NCBI RefSeq assembly: GCF_016785945.1
Contig: NZ_JAEMEF010000006.1
Span: 98,917-162,916, forward strand
Reading direction: 5' to 3'
Origin: Olleya sediminilitoris
Lineage (GTDB): Bacteria; Bacteroidota; Bacteroidia; Flavobacteriales; Flavobacteriaceae
Length of the DNA stretch: 64,000 nucleotides
Shown here: positions 54,630 to 63,007 of the stretch, piece by piece
How the letters are laid out: each line of letters starts with the position of its first letter
Numbering within the stretch: position 1 is the stretch's first letter
Program-made: the position numbers and the translations under genes
The notes under the pieces: generated by a model
Seen by the model: the letters and a program-made list of their open reading frames with translations, nothing else
The model's database searches: none
What the model was told of the DNA's origin: nothing

Positions 54630-56525
54630 TTACTTGTTTTTTACCACAGTACTTTGTTGTGTACAGTTATTTTTTTCTAAGAATTTTTCGATCATTTTAT
54701 TCGTTCCTTCTTCTGTGTAGTAACTTTTTGATTTAACCTTGGTTTTTACAGCTGTCTTTTCAATAAAGAAGTCAAAATGTTCAATAGCTAAGTCGCAAAT
54801 CTTCGTCATTATATTATCAAATTTGGTTTTTGATTCTGCCAAGTTTTTGATTCCAGTAATAATCTTATCAGGAACATTTTTCTTGTAAACATCCACTTTT
54901 GTATGGAATTCGTTATCTATTGATATAAAGAGTAATAATAGGAAATGGTGTCTTAAACTTAATAGATATGGATACTTCGACCTTAAGAATCTATCCAAAT
55001 AGTTAAAGGCAAGTGAGGAAATGTAATATGACTTTAAATCTTGTTTTGTTTGACCATTATTTTTTGTTCCTAAGAAATCTTTTTGTTTTAGCATTTCTCT
55101 TTCAAAACCGCCATATCCAACAGTTAATCTATGCGGAGCAACACCAAAAGATGAATAATAGCTTCTAAATAAATCGGTAGTTTGAATTTTATAGGCATTC
55201 CCAACTTCAGGATACTGGTTAGACAATCTTTCATAATGCAACCTATCTCCACTTCTAACTTCATTATTAAACATACCTTGTATGGCTTTAGCTTCATCAG
55301 TAATTGAAATAAGCTGAATTGTTTTTACATCATTTGCTGTATTTGCAGTTTCAGTAATAAGAGCTCTTAAATCAGTGTTTCCAGTGATAATAATTTTAAC
55401 AGGAATATTCACAGTTTTTAAGTATTCACTTGTATGTATATTTTCTTTAACCCATTCATATATAATATTAGATGTTTGGCACCCGTTAATAATTGAAAAT
55501 GCTTTTATTTCTAGGTTTCCATTTTGAGGGTTAAAATGCTTGGAATGAGCGGTAATAGTAATACCGTTATGTAGAAGATGGAAAATATCATCATTTACTG
55601 ATAAGCTATTAAATATCTTACTGTTGACACTATCTTCTCCGCCAAAACCTTCGAAATATCGAATATTATCAAAGAATACGTCATCTAGACCACCATCTTC
55701 TGAGGTAATAAGATCATTAACTTCATTTAGGTTGAGATAACCGATAAAACACGTAGCTTTTTCATTAGTTATTTCTATAAAACGATCTTTTAGGTCTTTA
55801 ACTGGATAATCACGCTGGTTTGGCGCTAGTATTCCTTCAAGTTTTTCTAGATATTCTTGACCTGATTTTATTTCGATATCTACATTTGAAAAAATGATTG
55901 ACTTTAAATCCTTTTTTTGCTTAGCAATTGCAGAACTCCATTGGATATTAGAAATTGTCCTTTCAAGAGTTCTGTTGTCTTTGTTTATAGCACATATTTT
56001 TACAACTAAATCTAGGTTATGTTCTTTTTCGCAAACCTTTTCAAATAAAAACTTTACTGATTGAACTTGCTTATTAGAGTGCAAGTCAGATGGTTCTTCA
56101 TTAAAAATATCATAGACAGCGTCACAAACACCTTTGAACTTATCTAATTCTATTTTTGATGATTTTGATTGAATGAATATAAATTTTGCATCAATTTTAG
56201 AAGATTCATCAATTATTTCTATAATTCGATTTTTCCAATCTATAAAGAAGTCTGTTTCATTTTTTTCAGGAAAACCAATAAATTGATTATTTAGCACAAC
56301 ATATAAACCATCAATCCCTCTCATATCTCCAGTAGAAATTGATTTTATTTCCTCGCTATCAATTACTTTTTGTAAAGTGTAATATTCAATCGAGTTTACG
56401 AAATACTCATATTTTAAAGCTTTACGATGCGCTTCGGATTCAGAATTATTACCTAGAATAGAAAAATCTATATCAGGAAAGTGATTATTTATAAATGTTT
56501 CAATTTTTTGATCTATGCTTGCCAT
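54630..56525 (-). CDS. AIPR-family protein (abortive-infection phage-resistance type)
   Basis: 631 aa from ATG 56523-56525 (MASIDQKIETFI). N-terminal part (about 1-230) has a restriction-nuclease-like pattern (DMRGIDGLYVVLNN, AKFIFIQSKSSKIELDKF: D-x-n-QxK). The AIPR domain follows (about 240-560): HLLHNGITITAHSK, FSIINGCQTSNIIYE, VKIIITGNTDLRALITETAN. AIPR proteins are linked to phage defence; the target is unknown. The last ten residues TQQSTVVKNK are encoded by the attC/IS boundary. First gene unit of the array, with perfect 10-bp inverted arms at both ends. Confidence 0.85.
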   Translation of the reverse strand: MASIDQKIETFINNHFPDIDFSILGNNSESEAHRKALKYEYFVNSIEYYTLQKVIDSEEIKSISTGDMRGIDGLYVVLNNQFIGFPEKNETDFFIDWKNRIIEIIDESSKIDAKFIFIQSKSSKIELDKFKGVCDAVYDIFNEEPSDLHSNKQVQSVKFLFEKVCEKEHNLDLVVKICAINKDNRTLERTISNIQWSSAIAKQKKDLKSIIFSNVDIEIKSGQEYLEKLEGILAPNQRDYPVKDLKDRFIEITNEKATCFIGYLNLNEVNDLITSEDGGLDDVFFDNIRYFEGFGGEDSVNSKIFNSLSVNDDIFHLLHNGITITAHSKHFNPQNGNLEIKAFSIINGCQTSNIIYEWVKENIHTSEYLKTVNIPVKIIITGNTDLRALITETANTANDVKTIQLISITDEAKAIQGMFNNEVRSGDRLHYERLSNQYPEVGNAYKIQTTDLFRSYYSSFGVAPHRLTVGYGGFEREMLKQKDFLGTKNNGQTKQDLKSYYISSLAFNYLDRFLRSKYPYLLSLRHHFLLLLFISIDNEFHTKVDVYKKNVPDKIITGIKNLAESKTKFDNIMTKICDLAIEHFDFFIEKTAVKTKVKSKSYYTEEGTNKMIEKFLEKNNCTQQSTVVKNK

Positions 56526-56548
56526 ATTTGTTTTTTGCAATTGTACAC

Positions 56549-56730
56549 AACGGTTAGTATAAGAAACGTAGGGAAGTTGATAAGCACTTTATTTCGATTA
56601 TACACTTAGCCATATTTTTTATTTTATTTTTATCTTTTTACTAAAATACATATTAAAAATATGGCGGACTTCGCAAATAAATATAAACCTTTGATTTAGC
56701 ACAAAAACCCTATGTTTTTTATACATTGTT
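56549..56730 (-). repeat. attC-like site A (182 bp)
   Basis: From AAC (56549-56551) to GTT (56728-56730). Flanking arms belong to the AIPR unit (TGTACACAAC) and the next unit (GTTAGCAAA). Central hairpin with GCCATATTTTT and AAAAATATGGC, 11-bp perfect arms. Confidence 0.65.
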
Positions 56731-56742
56731 AGCAAAAGTTGT

Positions 56743-57342
56743 TTATCCGTTCAAATATTCATTTCGTTTAAAATCAATTCCTTTTTTAATTAAATATGCG
56801 TGATAAGCACTCGGAATGTCGTGCGTCCATTTTGGTAATATCAGGGTTATTAATATTCTGTCAATATGAGATATTAGTCCCATAATTATTGCTAACGCGA
56901 ACGGAATTCCAGCGTGATTAAATCCAATTAATGATGTGAAAGCAATCAATAAAGTAATTCCCCAAAGTTTTGAAAGAAAGGCGTGTGTGCAAGTTTCTTT
57001 TTTGAATTTTATTAAACTTATAACATAACAAGCTACTTCCATTCCGAGAATCGTCCAAATTACTATTGAGTTATCAGAAATCAGTTTTGGGTATAGTATC
57101 CAAGTTGCAAAACCAATAGATAACCAAAATATCATATCAGTTTGACTGTCCATTCGTCTTAATTTTGCAGATGAAATATTTTGCTTTCTTGCAATTATTC
57201 CGTCCAATATGTCAGATATTAATCCTAGATATATTAGTACTACGATAGTTATTTTAGCATTTTCTCCAATAAAATAAGCTAAAGATAAAATTATTGGAGC
57301 TAATAATAATCGAAATAATATTAATGAAATTGGTATGTTCAT
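56743..57342 (-). CDS. CDP-alcohol phosphatidyltransferase family protein
   Basis: 199 aa with about five membrane helices. Motif DGIIARKQNISSAKLRRMDSQTD (shown here in parts: DGIIAR, eight residues, L, then RRMD, SQTD) fits DGxxAR-x8-G-x3-D-x3-D except that the Gly is Leu, which may alter activity. Family members join CDP-diacylglycerol or CDP-alcohols with an alcohol in the membrane to make phospholipids. As a cassette gene its substrate is unknown. Unit arms GTTAGCAAA/TTTGCTAAC lie 4 bp after the stop side and 9 bp before the start side. Confidence 0.85.
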   Translation of the reverse strand: MNIPISLILFRLLLAPIILSLAYFIGENAKITIVVLIYLGLISDILDGIIARKQNISSAKLRRMDSQTDMIFWLSIGFATWILYPKLISDNSIVIWTILGMEVACYVISLIKFKKETCTHAFLSKLWGITLLIAFTSLIGFNHAGIPFALAIIMGLISHIDRILITLILPKWTHDIPSAYHAYLIKKGIDFKRNEYLNG

Positions 57343-57619
57343 TTTTAATTTTTGCTAACTGGTTATATAACAACTAATATAGTTGTTATTGGGGTTGTAT
57401 TTCCCGTTATGACAATTTTTGTTAGTACCTATCAAATAAGTGTCATTTTGTTATAGTTGTATTTTTTATAATTAAAAGCTAAATTACAATAATGCGTTAG
57501 CAAGTACAATACGTATAACTACGTATTTTTTAGCTAGTGATTATTTCGTGTTTTAATAAGTGAACGTAATTAATTGTTTAATTTTAGTCTACCTATTTTT
57601 GGACAACACATTATGTAGT
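57343..57619. other. attC-like left arm and IS-disrupted spacer
   Basis: Starts with TTTGCTAAC (57351-57359), the closing arm of the previous unit. A perfect small hairpin TAACAACTA-ATA-TAGTTGTTA follows at 57367-57387. The rest is AT-rich and not coding; it holds the 5' remains of the IS110-type element and possibly part of a broken attC-like site. Confidence 0.5.
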
Positions 57620-57913
57620 TACGCTAGTTTAATACCAGTAATCCGTCAAAGTGGGAGTAGTGTAAAAGGACGTCCTAGAATTAGTAAAATAGGGAATTGA
57701 AAGCTTTGAAATTTATTATTTATGTGCAGTTTTAATGCCTGTAAATATAACTATGCTTGCAAAGCAATATACTATTGATAAGTAGCCAAAGGAAAGCGGA
57801 AAACATTAGTATTAATAGCGGTTTGTAATACACTATTAAAACAGGCTTTTGTAATAGCAAAATCAGGATTAACTTATGATAATAATTATAGAAGTGTTTT
57901 ATTGAAAAATTAA
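57620..57913 (+). pseudogene. Decayed 3' end of an IS110-family transposase, second copy
   Basis: Plus strand reads PVIRQSGSSVKGRPRISKIGN, stop, then MCSFNACK and VAKGKRKTLVLIAVCNTLLK, QAFVIAKSGLTYDNNYRS, VLLKN-stop (57911-57913), the IS110-family C-terminal region with several stops. Same orientation and same endpoint relative to the attC-like arm as the copy at 54422. Confidence 0.85.
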
Positions 57914-57920
57914 TGAGTTT

Positions 57921-58442
57921 TTACTTGTTTTTTACCACAGTACTTTGTTGTGTAACGTATTTTATAATTCCGCTTTTAAATTCCAAATAATCGCTATCAA
58001 TATGGTCGAAACCTTCGTTGACATTCCATTTCCCATTATTATATATAAACGAAGTATAGTAATTAATAAACGGTCTTCTTTTATTTTTTAATTCAGGACT
58101 AATGTATTCATATCTCAAAACTAAAAGATCATTTTCTTTCGGATGATAGTCAAAGTCAAAGTCAATTCCCAAATTAATAATTTCAGCAATTTTTTCTGCT
58201 GTCAATTCTTCATTCAATTTATCTTCTGATGACTGATATTGCCAATTCATTCCATCATCTGCTCTTTCTCCAGTATATTTTTTTAAAGCCCAAATAAGCT
58301 CTTTTTCTTCGTATTTTTCTTTATTAAACTTCACTCTATTTTTTCGAGAATTTTTATGATGAATTATTTTTTCATACTTACTAGAATGTTCTTCTTTTGG
58401 CTCGATAGTAATAAATTCGAATGTTGTTTTTTCTTCAGACAT
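57921..58442 (-). CDS. Cassette protein of unknown function
   Basis: 173 aa from ATG 58440-58442 (MSEEKTTFEFITIEP); a longer frame from 58511 would translate the attC-like site upstream. Hydrophilic, rich in Lys/Glu, with FDFDYHPKENDLLVLRYEYI, then RPFINYYTSFIYNNGKW and GFDHIDSDYLEF. No family recognised. The C terminus YVTQQSTVVKNK is encoded by the junction sequence, identical in the last ten residues to the AIPR gene. Unit arms GTTGTGTAAC/GTTGCACAAC pair at 9 of 10. Confidence 0.65.
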   Translation of the reverse strand: MSEEKTTFEFITIEPKEEHSSKYEKIIHHKNSRKNRVKFNKEKYEEKELIWALKKYTGERADDGMNWQYQSSEDKLNEELTAEKIAEIINLGIDFDFDYHPKENDLLVLRYEYISPELKNKRRPFINYYTSFIYNNGKWNVNEGFDHIDSDYLEFKSGIIKYVTQQSTVVKNK

Positions 58443-58462
58443 GTTCTTCGCATATGTTGCAC

Positions 58463-58585
58463 AACGTGTTTGTGCATGGTTAGTTGCGTGGTTTAGCATG
58501 TAATTTAGCAAATAAAAACCGAATAGAAAATCCGCGATGATTTTGGTAAGTAGGCTATAATTAGCAATGAATTATACAGGGTGTT
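58463..58585 (-). repeat. attC-like site C (123 bp)
   Basis: AAC (58463-58465) to GTT (58583-58585). Shares with sites at 59495 and 63008 the core TAATTTAGCAAATAAAAACC, the hairpin AAAATC-CGCGAT-GATTTT, then GTAAGTAGGCTA and TTAGCAATGAATTATAC. Outer ends pair imperfectly. Confidence 0.72.
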
Positions 58586-59474
58586 CTACGCAGTTTTTTT
58601 TCAGTTCGTTATAATAATTGTTTCTATTCGCATTGTCTGGAAGTCCTGCAACTTGTCCATCTCCTAATTCCATTATTATCCAACCTCCATTTTTCTTTTT
58701 TGCAACGTCCATTGTAAAGAAATTGCTTTCTACTTTCTCCGCAATGTTTTGAAAAAAATCAATATCTGGTTTTTCAGAATCATAATTTCCTTCGTCCCAA
58801 TAATTGAAAATTTGAACAACCTTTTTATTTAAGAATATAATTCTAAACTCTTTAGTTAATGGCATTTTACTTTTTGAGTGTTCAGTTAGAAATTCTAACT
58901 CTATAAACTCTCGGAAAACAATTCCCTCGTTCAAATAATCTCCTCGTAATTCAATAAATCGATTGGTTATTTCCAAAACTTTATTCTTGTCAGATGCGTT
59001 TGTAATAAAACAAGCGTCATTCCAATTATGTTTTTCTGATTTCACATAATCTTTCACAATAATCGGTTTATCTCCAAATTTACTTGATAACTCTAAAATA
59101 CTATTTTCGGAAATATCTTTACTCCAATTCGATTTTGGTGTTTCGTTAATTATTTTGTCATAGGATTCTGGTAAGTAATGGCAATGTTTGTATTCATTTG
59201 GATTGTTAATCAACTGAATATTCTTTTTTAGAAGACCATTGTAAAACTGTTCATAAATTTTCGGTGTCATCATCCAACCACGATAAATCCCTAATTCAAT
59301 TTTTTCGCAAGTTTTAATGAATTTCAGTGCATTATTTATATTTCCATCTTCTATTTCCTCAAAGCTGAATAACTCAGTTTCAAATCCGTTTTCTTTCGCA
59401 GAATTAAATTCAGATTCATAGTCAGGTTCGACTATTTTATTGTCAATTACGCTGTCGTTAAATATGATTTTCAT
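58572..59474 (-). CDS. ATP-grasp domain protein (R2K-like)
   Basis: 300 aa from ATG 59472-59474 (MKIIFNDSVIDNK). ATP-grasp pattern: KPIIVKDYVKSEKHNW (ATP-binding Lys), EGIVFREFIELEFL, LTKEFRIIFLNKKVVQIFNYW and the metal-binding end GGWIIMELGDGQVAGLPD. This resembles the R2K ATP-grasp clade, found in mobile and phage-linked gene sets, where it is predicted to ligate peptides or modify proteins. Single-gene cassette; the stop lies inside the attC-like site, just before arm 58583-58592. Confidence 0.8.
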   Translation of the reverse strand: MKIIFNDSVIDNKIVEPDYESEFNSAKENGFETELFSFEEIEDGNINNALKFIKTCEKIELGIYRGWMMTPKIYEQFYNGLLKKNIQLINNPNEYKHCHYLPESYDKIINETPKSNWSKDISENSILELSSKFGDKPIIVKDYVKSEKHNWNDACFITNASDKNKVLEITNRFIELRGDYLNEGIVFREFIELEFLTEHSKSKMPLTKEFRIIFLNKKVVQIFNYWDEGNYDSEKPDIDFFQNIAEKVESNFFTMDVAKKKNGGWIIMELGDGQVAGLPDNANRNNYYNELKKNCVEHPV

Positions 59475-59494
59475 TGGTCTGGCAAATTGCACAC

Positions 59495-59618
59495 AACAGT
59501 TTTTTATATGGTTTGTTACGTGTTTTAAACAGCTAATTTAGCAAAAATAAACCTAATATAAAATCCGCGAGGATTTTCGTAAGTAGGCTAGAACTAGCAA
59601 TTAATTTCACACTTTGTT
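59495..59618 (-). repeat. attC-like site D (124 bp)
   Basis: AAC (59495-59497) to GTT (59616-59618). Central hairpin AAAATCC-GCGA-GGATTTT; shares CTAATTTAGC and GTAAGTAGGCTAGAACTAGC with sites C and G. Next unit's arm GTTGGCAA is exactly matched at 60262-60269. Confidence 0.75.
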
Positions 59619-59630
59619 GGCAATCAGGCT

Positions 59631-59948
59631 TTATTTTGTTCGTTTCATTTTCGGTGGATTTTGGCGAGTATCAAAAATATCAGCAATTTTTATAAATTCG
59701 TTTTGTTCATCAACCGAATATATGACTTTGTAGTTTTTGAAAACCAAATAACGATATTGAATTTCTCTATCTTTAAGTAATTCTTCTTCTTGTCCAATAA
59801 AGGATGCTTTGATTAATTTTTCCGATTCTTTAATTATTCCAGTTACAATTTTAGTAGCAACTTTTAAACTTGCTTTCTTTTCGTAATATTCATAAATTTC
59901 GTCAAGTTGAGTTTCCGAAAAGTCTGACCAAATAATTTTAAAATTCAT
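59631..59948 (-). CDS. RelE/ParE-type toxin
   Basis: 105 aa. RelE/ParE fold pattern: IIWSDFSETQLDEIYEYYEK, YRYLVFKNYKVIYSVDEQ, KIADIFDTRQNPPKM. ParE-like members poison gyrase and RelE-like members cut mRNA; the sequence does not decide between them, but FDTRQNP is the end common to ParE-like toxins. Start overlaps the antitoxin stop by one base (TAATG). Two-gene cassette, the typical stabilising cargo of large cassette arrays. Confidence 0.87.
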   Translation of the reverse strand: MNFKIIWSDFSETQLDEIYEYYEKKASLKVATKIVTGIIKESEKLIKASFIGQEEELLKDREIQYRYLVFKNYKVIYSVDEQNEFIKIADIFDTRQNPPKMKRTK

Positions 59949-60181
59949 TATTGGTATTTGGCTAAAAGTTCAGAACTTGATTTAAAGCGATTGTTTTTGA
60001 AATCCGATTCTGATTTGTCAATTCGATTGTTTAACTCATCAATGGTCATAGGCTTAAGAAGCCTTTCGTCAGAAGTGTCTTTTTCCTTTTTCAATATTTT
60101 CTCAAGCTTGGAAATTGCTTCCTCGCTTTGAAGTTTTAGGAATTCTTGAATAAATTCTATTTTTCGAGCTTCTAGATTCAT
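59948..60181 (-). CDS. Antitoxin of the RelE/ParE pair
   Basis: 77 aa, mainly helical, highly charged: EARKIEFIQEFLKLQSEEAI, SKLEKILKKEKDTSDERL, PMTIDELNNRIDKSESDFKNN. The C-terminal disordered half fits the toxin-neutralising arm of an antitoxin, and a separate DNA-binding motif is not clear. Precedes its toxin with a TAATG overlap. Like other addiction pairs it probably represses its own promoter, but no operator was identified. Confidence 0.8.
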   Translation of the reverse strand: MNLEARKIEFIQEFLKLQSEEAISKLEKILKKEKDTSDERLLKPMTIDELNNRIDKSESDFKNNRFKSSSELLAKYQ

Positions 60182-60266
60182 TTCGAGTTTCTTTTTATCA
60201 AAGATACTAAATTATCAAATTCAATCCATATCTTTCTTCGTGTAACGAATTTTTCAGCTTGTTGCC

Positions 60267-60459
60267 AACGGTTTTGTATATGGCTCGTAGCGTGCAAAAA
60301 GACACTAACTTTTGGGATTAACACTGAGCCGAATTTTTATGTTTTGTTTTTACTTTTTTTATTTGTAAAGATCGCCAAATTTAAAAATTTGGCGATCTTT
60401 ACAAATAAGTACAAACCTCTCGGTTAAGCACTTAATTAGCTATGTTTTGTAACCGTGTT
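60267..60459 (-). repeat. attC-like site E (193 bp) with long perfect hairpin
   Basis: AAC (60267-60269) to GTT (60457-60459). Outer ends AACGGTTTTG and TTTTGTAACCGTGTT pair. In its middle, 60361-60382 and 60385-60406 form a perfect 22-bp inverted repeat with a 2-nt loop (core AGATCGCCAAATTT). The rest resembles site A more than sites C, D and G. Confidence 0.7.
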
Positions 60460-60472
60460 GTCTGTAGTTATT

Positions 60473-61057
60473 TTAGTTATTCAAATCAACTATATCACTC
60501 CAAAACCGAATCCGTTTAGGTTCTTTAATTTTCCCGAAGGATATCGGTAATTCAATATTAAATTCATTTGAAAAATAGTCCATCAAGTCGTTTCCGTAAT
60601 AAATAATGTCCATTTGATGTACGGAAAAAATTGGGTTGTTTACTTCATTTGGTTCGCTGGCTAAATATCTATGAGAATAAATCGGAATTAATTTCGGTTG
60701 TTTAGCTAACTCATTTATGGCTATTTTCTTTTGTTCTTTATAATCAGAGGGTTTAATTCCCCATTTATCCAACCAAAAGGAATTATTCTTAATGTCAAAA
60801 AGCATACCCTCTAATGGCCAATTCAATCTATTTTCAATTTCTTGTTTTCCTTTTTCACTATTTATTCCATATCTCCAATGAACGAAACCAGAACTTACAG
60901 GAAGTTCGGTTTGAAGAAGTAACTTTAAATCACTTGGAAAAATGATTCCAAAATCACGGTTAATCTTTTCTATTTCAATATTCGTTAACCCACTATCAAA
61001 AGAAATGTCTTTTCCTTTTAACAGTTTAATTATTCTATTGACTTGTTTTTGGTTCAT
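60473..61057 (-). CDS. SMI1/KNR4 (SUKH) family protein
   Basis: 194 aa from ATG 61055-61057 (MNQKQVNRIIKLL); a longer frame would run into the attC-like arm. SUKH fold pattern: LTNIEIEKINRDFGIIFPSD, LKLLLQTELPVSSGFVHW and NRLNWPLEGMLFDIKNNSFW. SUKH proteins are widespread immunity proteins against polymorphic toxins, yet no toxin adjoins it here. Single-gene cassette with arms GTTGTCTGTA/TACAGCCAAC (9 of 10). Confidence 0.85.
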   Translation of the reverse strand: MNQKQVNRIIKLLKGKDISFDSGLTNIEIEKINRDFGIIFPSDLKLLLQTELPVSSGFVHWRYGINSEKGKQEIENRLNWPLEGMLFDIKNNSFWLDKWGIKPSDYKEQKKIAINELAKQPKLIPIYSHRYLASEPNEVNNPIFSVHQMDIIYYGNDLMDYFSNEFNIELPISFGKIKEPKRIRFWSDIVDLNN

Positions 61058-61070
61058 TTTAATTACAGCC

Positions 61071-61194
61071 AACGGTATAGTGTATGATTAGTAGCGGGTT
61101 TGTACTTACTAAACTTTCAGTTTTGCACTAACCTTTGTCTTATATTTTATCTTTCTTTTTATCACTTAAACCGCTATTAATTATACACCGTGTT
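61071..61194 (-). repeat. attC-like site F (124 bp)
   Basis: AAC (61071-61073) to GTT (61192-61194). Outer arms GTGTATGATTAGTAGCGG and CCGCTATTAATTATACAC pair at 16 of 18, a long imperfect hairpin, and the length equals sites D and G although the inner sequence differs. The minus-strand closing box ACCTAAC fits RYYYAAC. Confidence 0.75.
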
Positions 61195-61225
61195 AGGTGC
61201 TAGCTTTATGATGCGCATTCTTTTT

Positions 61226-62965
61226 TTAATGAATAAAATAGACCTTTTTAATCTTATCATTTTCAATATGATAAATTGCTACAGCTTCAATTATATCATT
61301 CCTAAACCGAACGCGCTCTTTGTCTATAACAATATTACCTTGTACAATTCTCTCTTTTAGTTCACAATGTAGGTTAGGCGTTTTATCAAACATCTCTGAA
61401 TATTGTTTTCTCATCTTTTCTTTTCCTCTATATAACAGTTTATCTGGATATGAGTAAATTTCAACATCATCAGCGTATGGTTCTAAAAATGCATCTATGT
61501 TTCTAAAATTATATGCATTTAATTGTCTTTGGGCTAAATCAGCCGGTGAGTCTTGTATAAGTTCATCAGGTTTGAATATAACACCTTTATTGAAAATGGT
61601 ATTTATTTTGGTGACGTTTTTAATGTTTTCAATTGGATCTCCATCTAATAAAATAAGATTTGCTTTTTTCCCAATATTGACTGTGCCAAATTCACTTTCC
61701 TTGTCAAAAACTTTAGCACCATTTATAGTTGATGCTTGAATAATTTTCCAATTACTCATCCCGCTTTTTTGCATAGCTTGTAATTCTTGCAAATAGGATG
61801 AAGCATGCAAAGTCCCGATATTTCCTGCATCAGTTCCAGTAGTGATTGAAACTCCTGCATCAGATAATATTTTTAGATTAACTAAGCTAATAGAGTCCGC
61901 TTTTTTTAAGCTTGCGATACTTTGCGGAGAGTTTGCGTAGTTTTTATATTTCTTTACTAATGTAGTGTCAGGTAAATGTTTTAAATCTAGCAAAGAGCCT
62001 AATTGGTACGAATCTGCTTTTTGTAATTCATAGTTTCCCATATTTAATTTCTGACCGAACGTATTTAAATATCCACTATGAACTATTAATGTTGGACAAA
62101 GTGTCGTTTTATTTTTCTTCATTAATTGAATAAAATCGTCTTTTAAAATTTCGTCATCTACACTATGTACCAAAAAATCTGCACCATTTTCAACAGCTAA
62201 TTGCGCTGTAAACCTTTGAGTTGCATGAACTGCTACTTTTAAATTGTTTTTATGAGCTTCATTTATGATAGCTTTAATAATAGGTAGGTTTTTGCGTGCA
62301 CTTTCCTCTAGACTTAAGCCGTCTGTTCCTGCTATAAACCAGATTTTTATAAAATCAGGTTTATATCTCAGCTGTTCTTTAACTCCATTAACACCGTCTT
62401 CAATAGTTTGTGTTAATGTAAAAGGTTCATCTTCTCCTAAGCCTTCATAGACTTTTGGTTCATAGGTAGTCAATAAAGGCCCAGTAATAAAAATGGAAGG
62501 TGAGAATGGTTTGTCTGTAAAATCATTTCGTTGCTTAAGGAAATTATAGTTTGCACCGACATCAATAACTGTTGTAATACCATTTTGAAGATATCTTCTC
62601 AATTTGGCTTCCATATCAGTTTTTGCATACGTAATATCTTGTTCATAGTCCTTGAATTTTCGTAAATCAATAGCATCGGGACGAGTATATAATCCACCAT
62701 TTTGGAAAAAATGAATGTGTGCATCTATTAGACCAGGAAGGAGATATTTATCCGATCCATCAATTATTGTAGCATTTTCAGGAACCTTTATTTTATTACT
62801 TTTTTGAATGTTTGATATCAAATTATCAGTAATAATTACTGTTTGATTGGACAATAATTTTTGTTTTTCTACATCAACTATTGTCACATTTGTGATAAAG
62901 GTTTGAGCAAATAGAAAGTTTGAGAAGAGTAGAAGAAATAAAGGTAAAAGGTGTCTGTTTTTCAT
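61226..62965 (-). CDS. Exported amidohydrolase with C-terminal SnoaL/NTF2-like domain
   Basis: 579 aa. Sec signal MKNRHLLPLFLLLFSNFLFAQ. Imidazolonepropionase-like metal-dependent hydrolase: LPGLIDAHIHFF (metal His pair), DFIKIWFIAGTDG with the bridging Lys, LKVAVHATQRF, FLVHSVDD, ITTGTDAGN. From about residue 475 a SnoaL/NTF2-like fold (RQLNAYNFRNIDAFLEPYAD to AVAIYHIENDKIKKVYFIH). It could hydrolyse cyclic amides, lactams or dipeptides outside the cytoplasm. Largest cassette gene after AIPR, with perfect arms GTTAGGTGC/GCACCTAAC. Confidence 0.88.
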   Translation of the reverse strand: MKNRHLLPLFLLLFSNFLFAQTFITNVTIVDVEKQKLLSNQTVIITDNLISNIQKSNKIKVPENATIIDGSDKYLLPGLIDAHIHFFQNGGLYTRPDAIDLRKFKDYEQDITYAKTDMEAKLRRYLQNGITTVIDVGANYNFLKQRNDFTDKPFSPSIFITGPLLTTYEPKVYEGLGEDEPFTLTQTIEDGVNGVKEQLRYKPDFIKIWFIAGTDGLSLEESARKNLPIIKAIINEAHKNNLKVAVHATQRFTAQLAVENGADFLVHSVDDEILKDDFIQLMKKNKTTLCPTLIVHSGYLNTFGQKLNMGNYELQKADSYQLGSLLDLKHLPDTTLVKKYKNYANSPQSIASLKKADSISLVNLKILSDAGVSITTGTDAGNIGTLHASSYLQELQAMQKSGMSNWKIIQASTINGAKVFDKESEFGTVNIGKKANLILLDGDPIENIKNVTKINTIFNKGVIFKPDELIQDSPADLAQRQLNAYNFRNIDAFLEPYADDVEIYSYPDKLLYRGKEKMRKQYSEMFDKTPNLHCELKERIVQGNIVIDKERVRFRNDIIEAVAIYHIENDKIKKVYFIH

Positions 62966-63007
62966 TAGAATAAGTCTTTTTTTTGATTGTTTAGTCAGCT
63001 TGCACCT

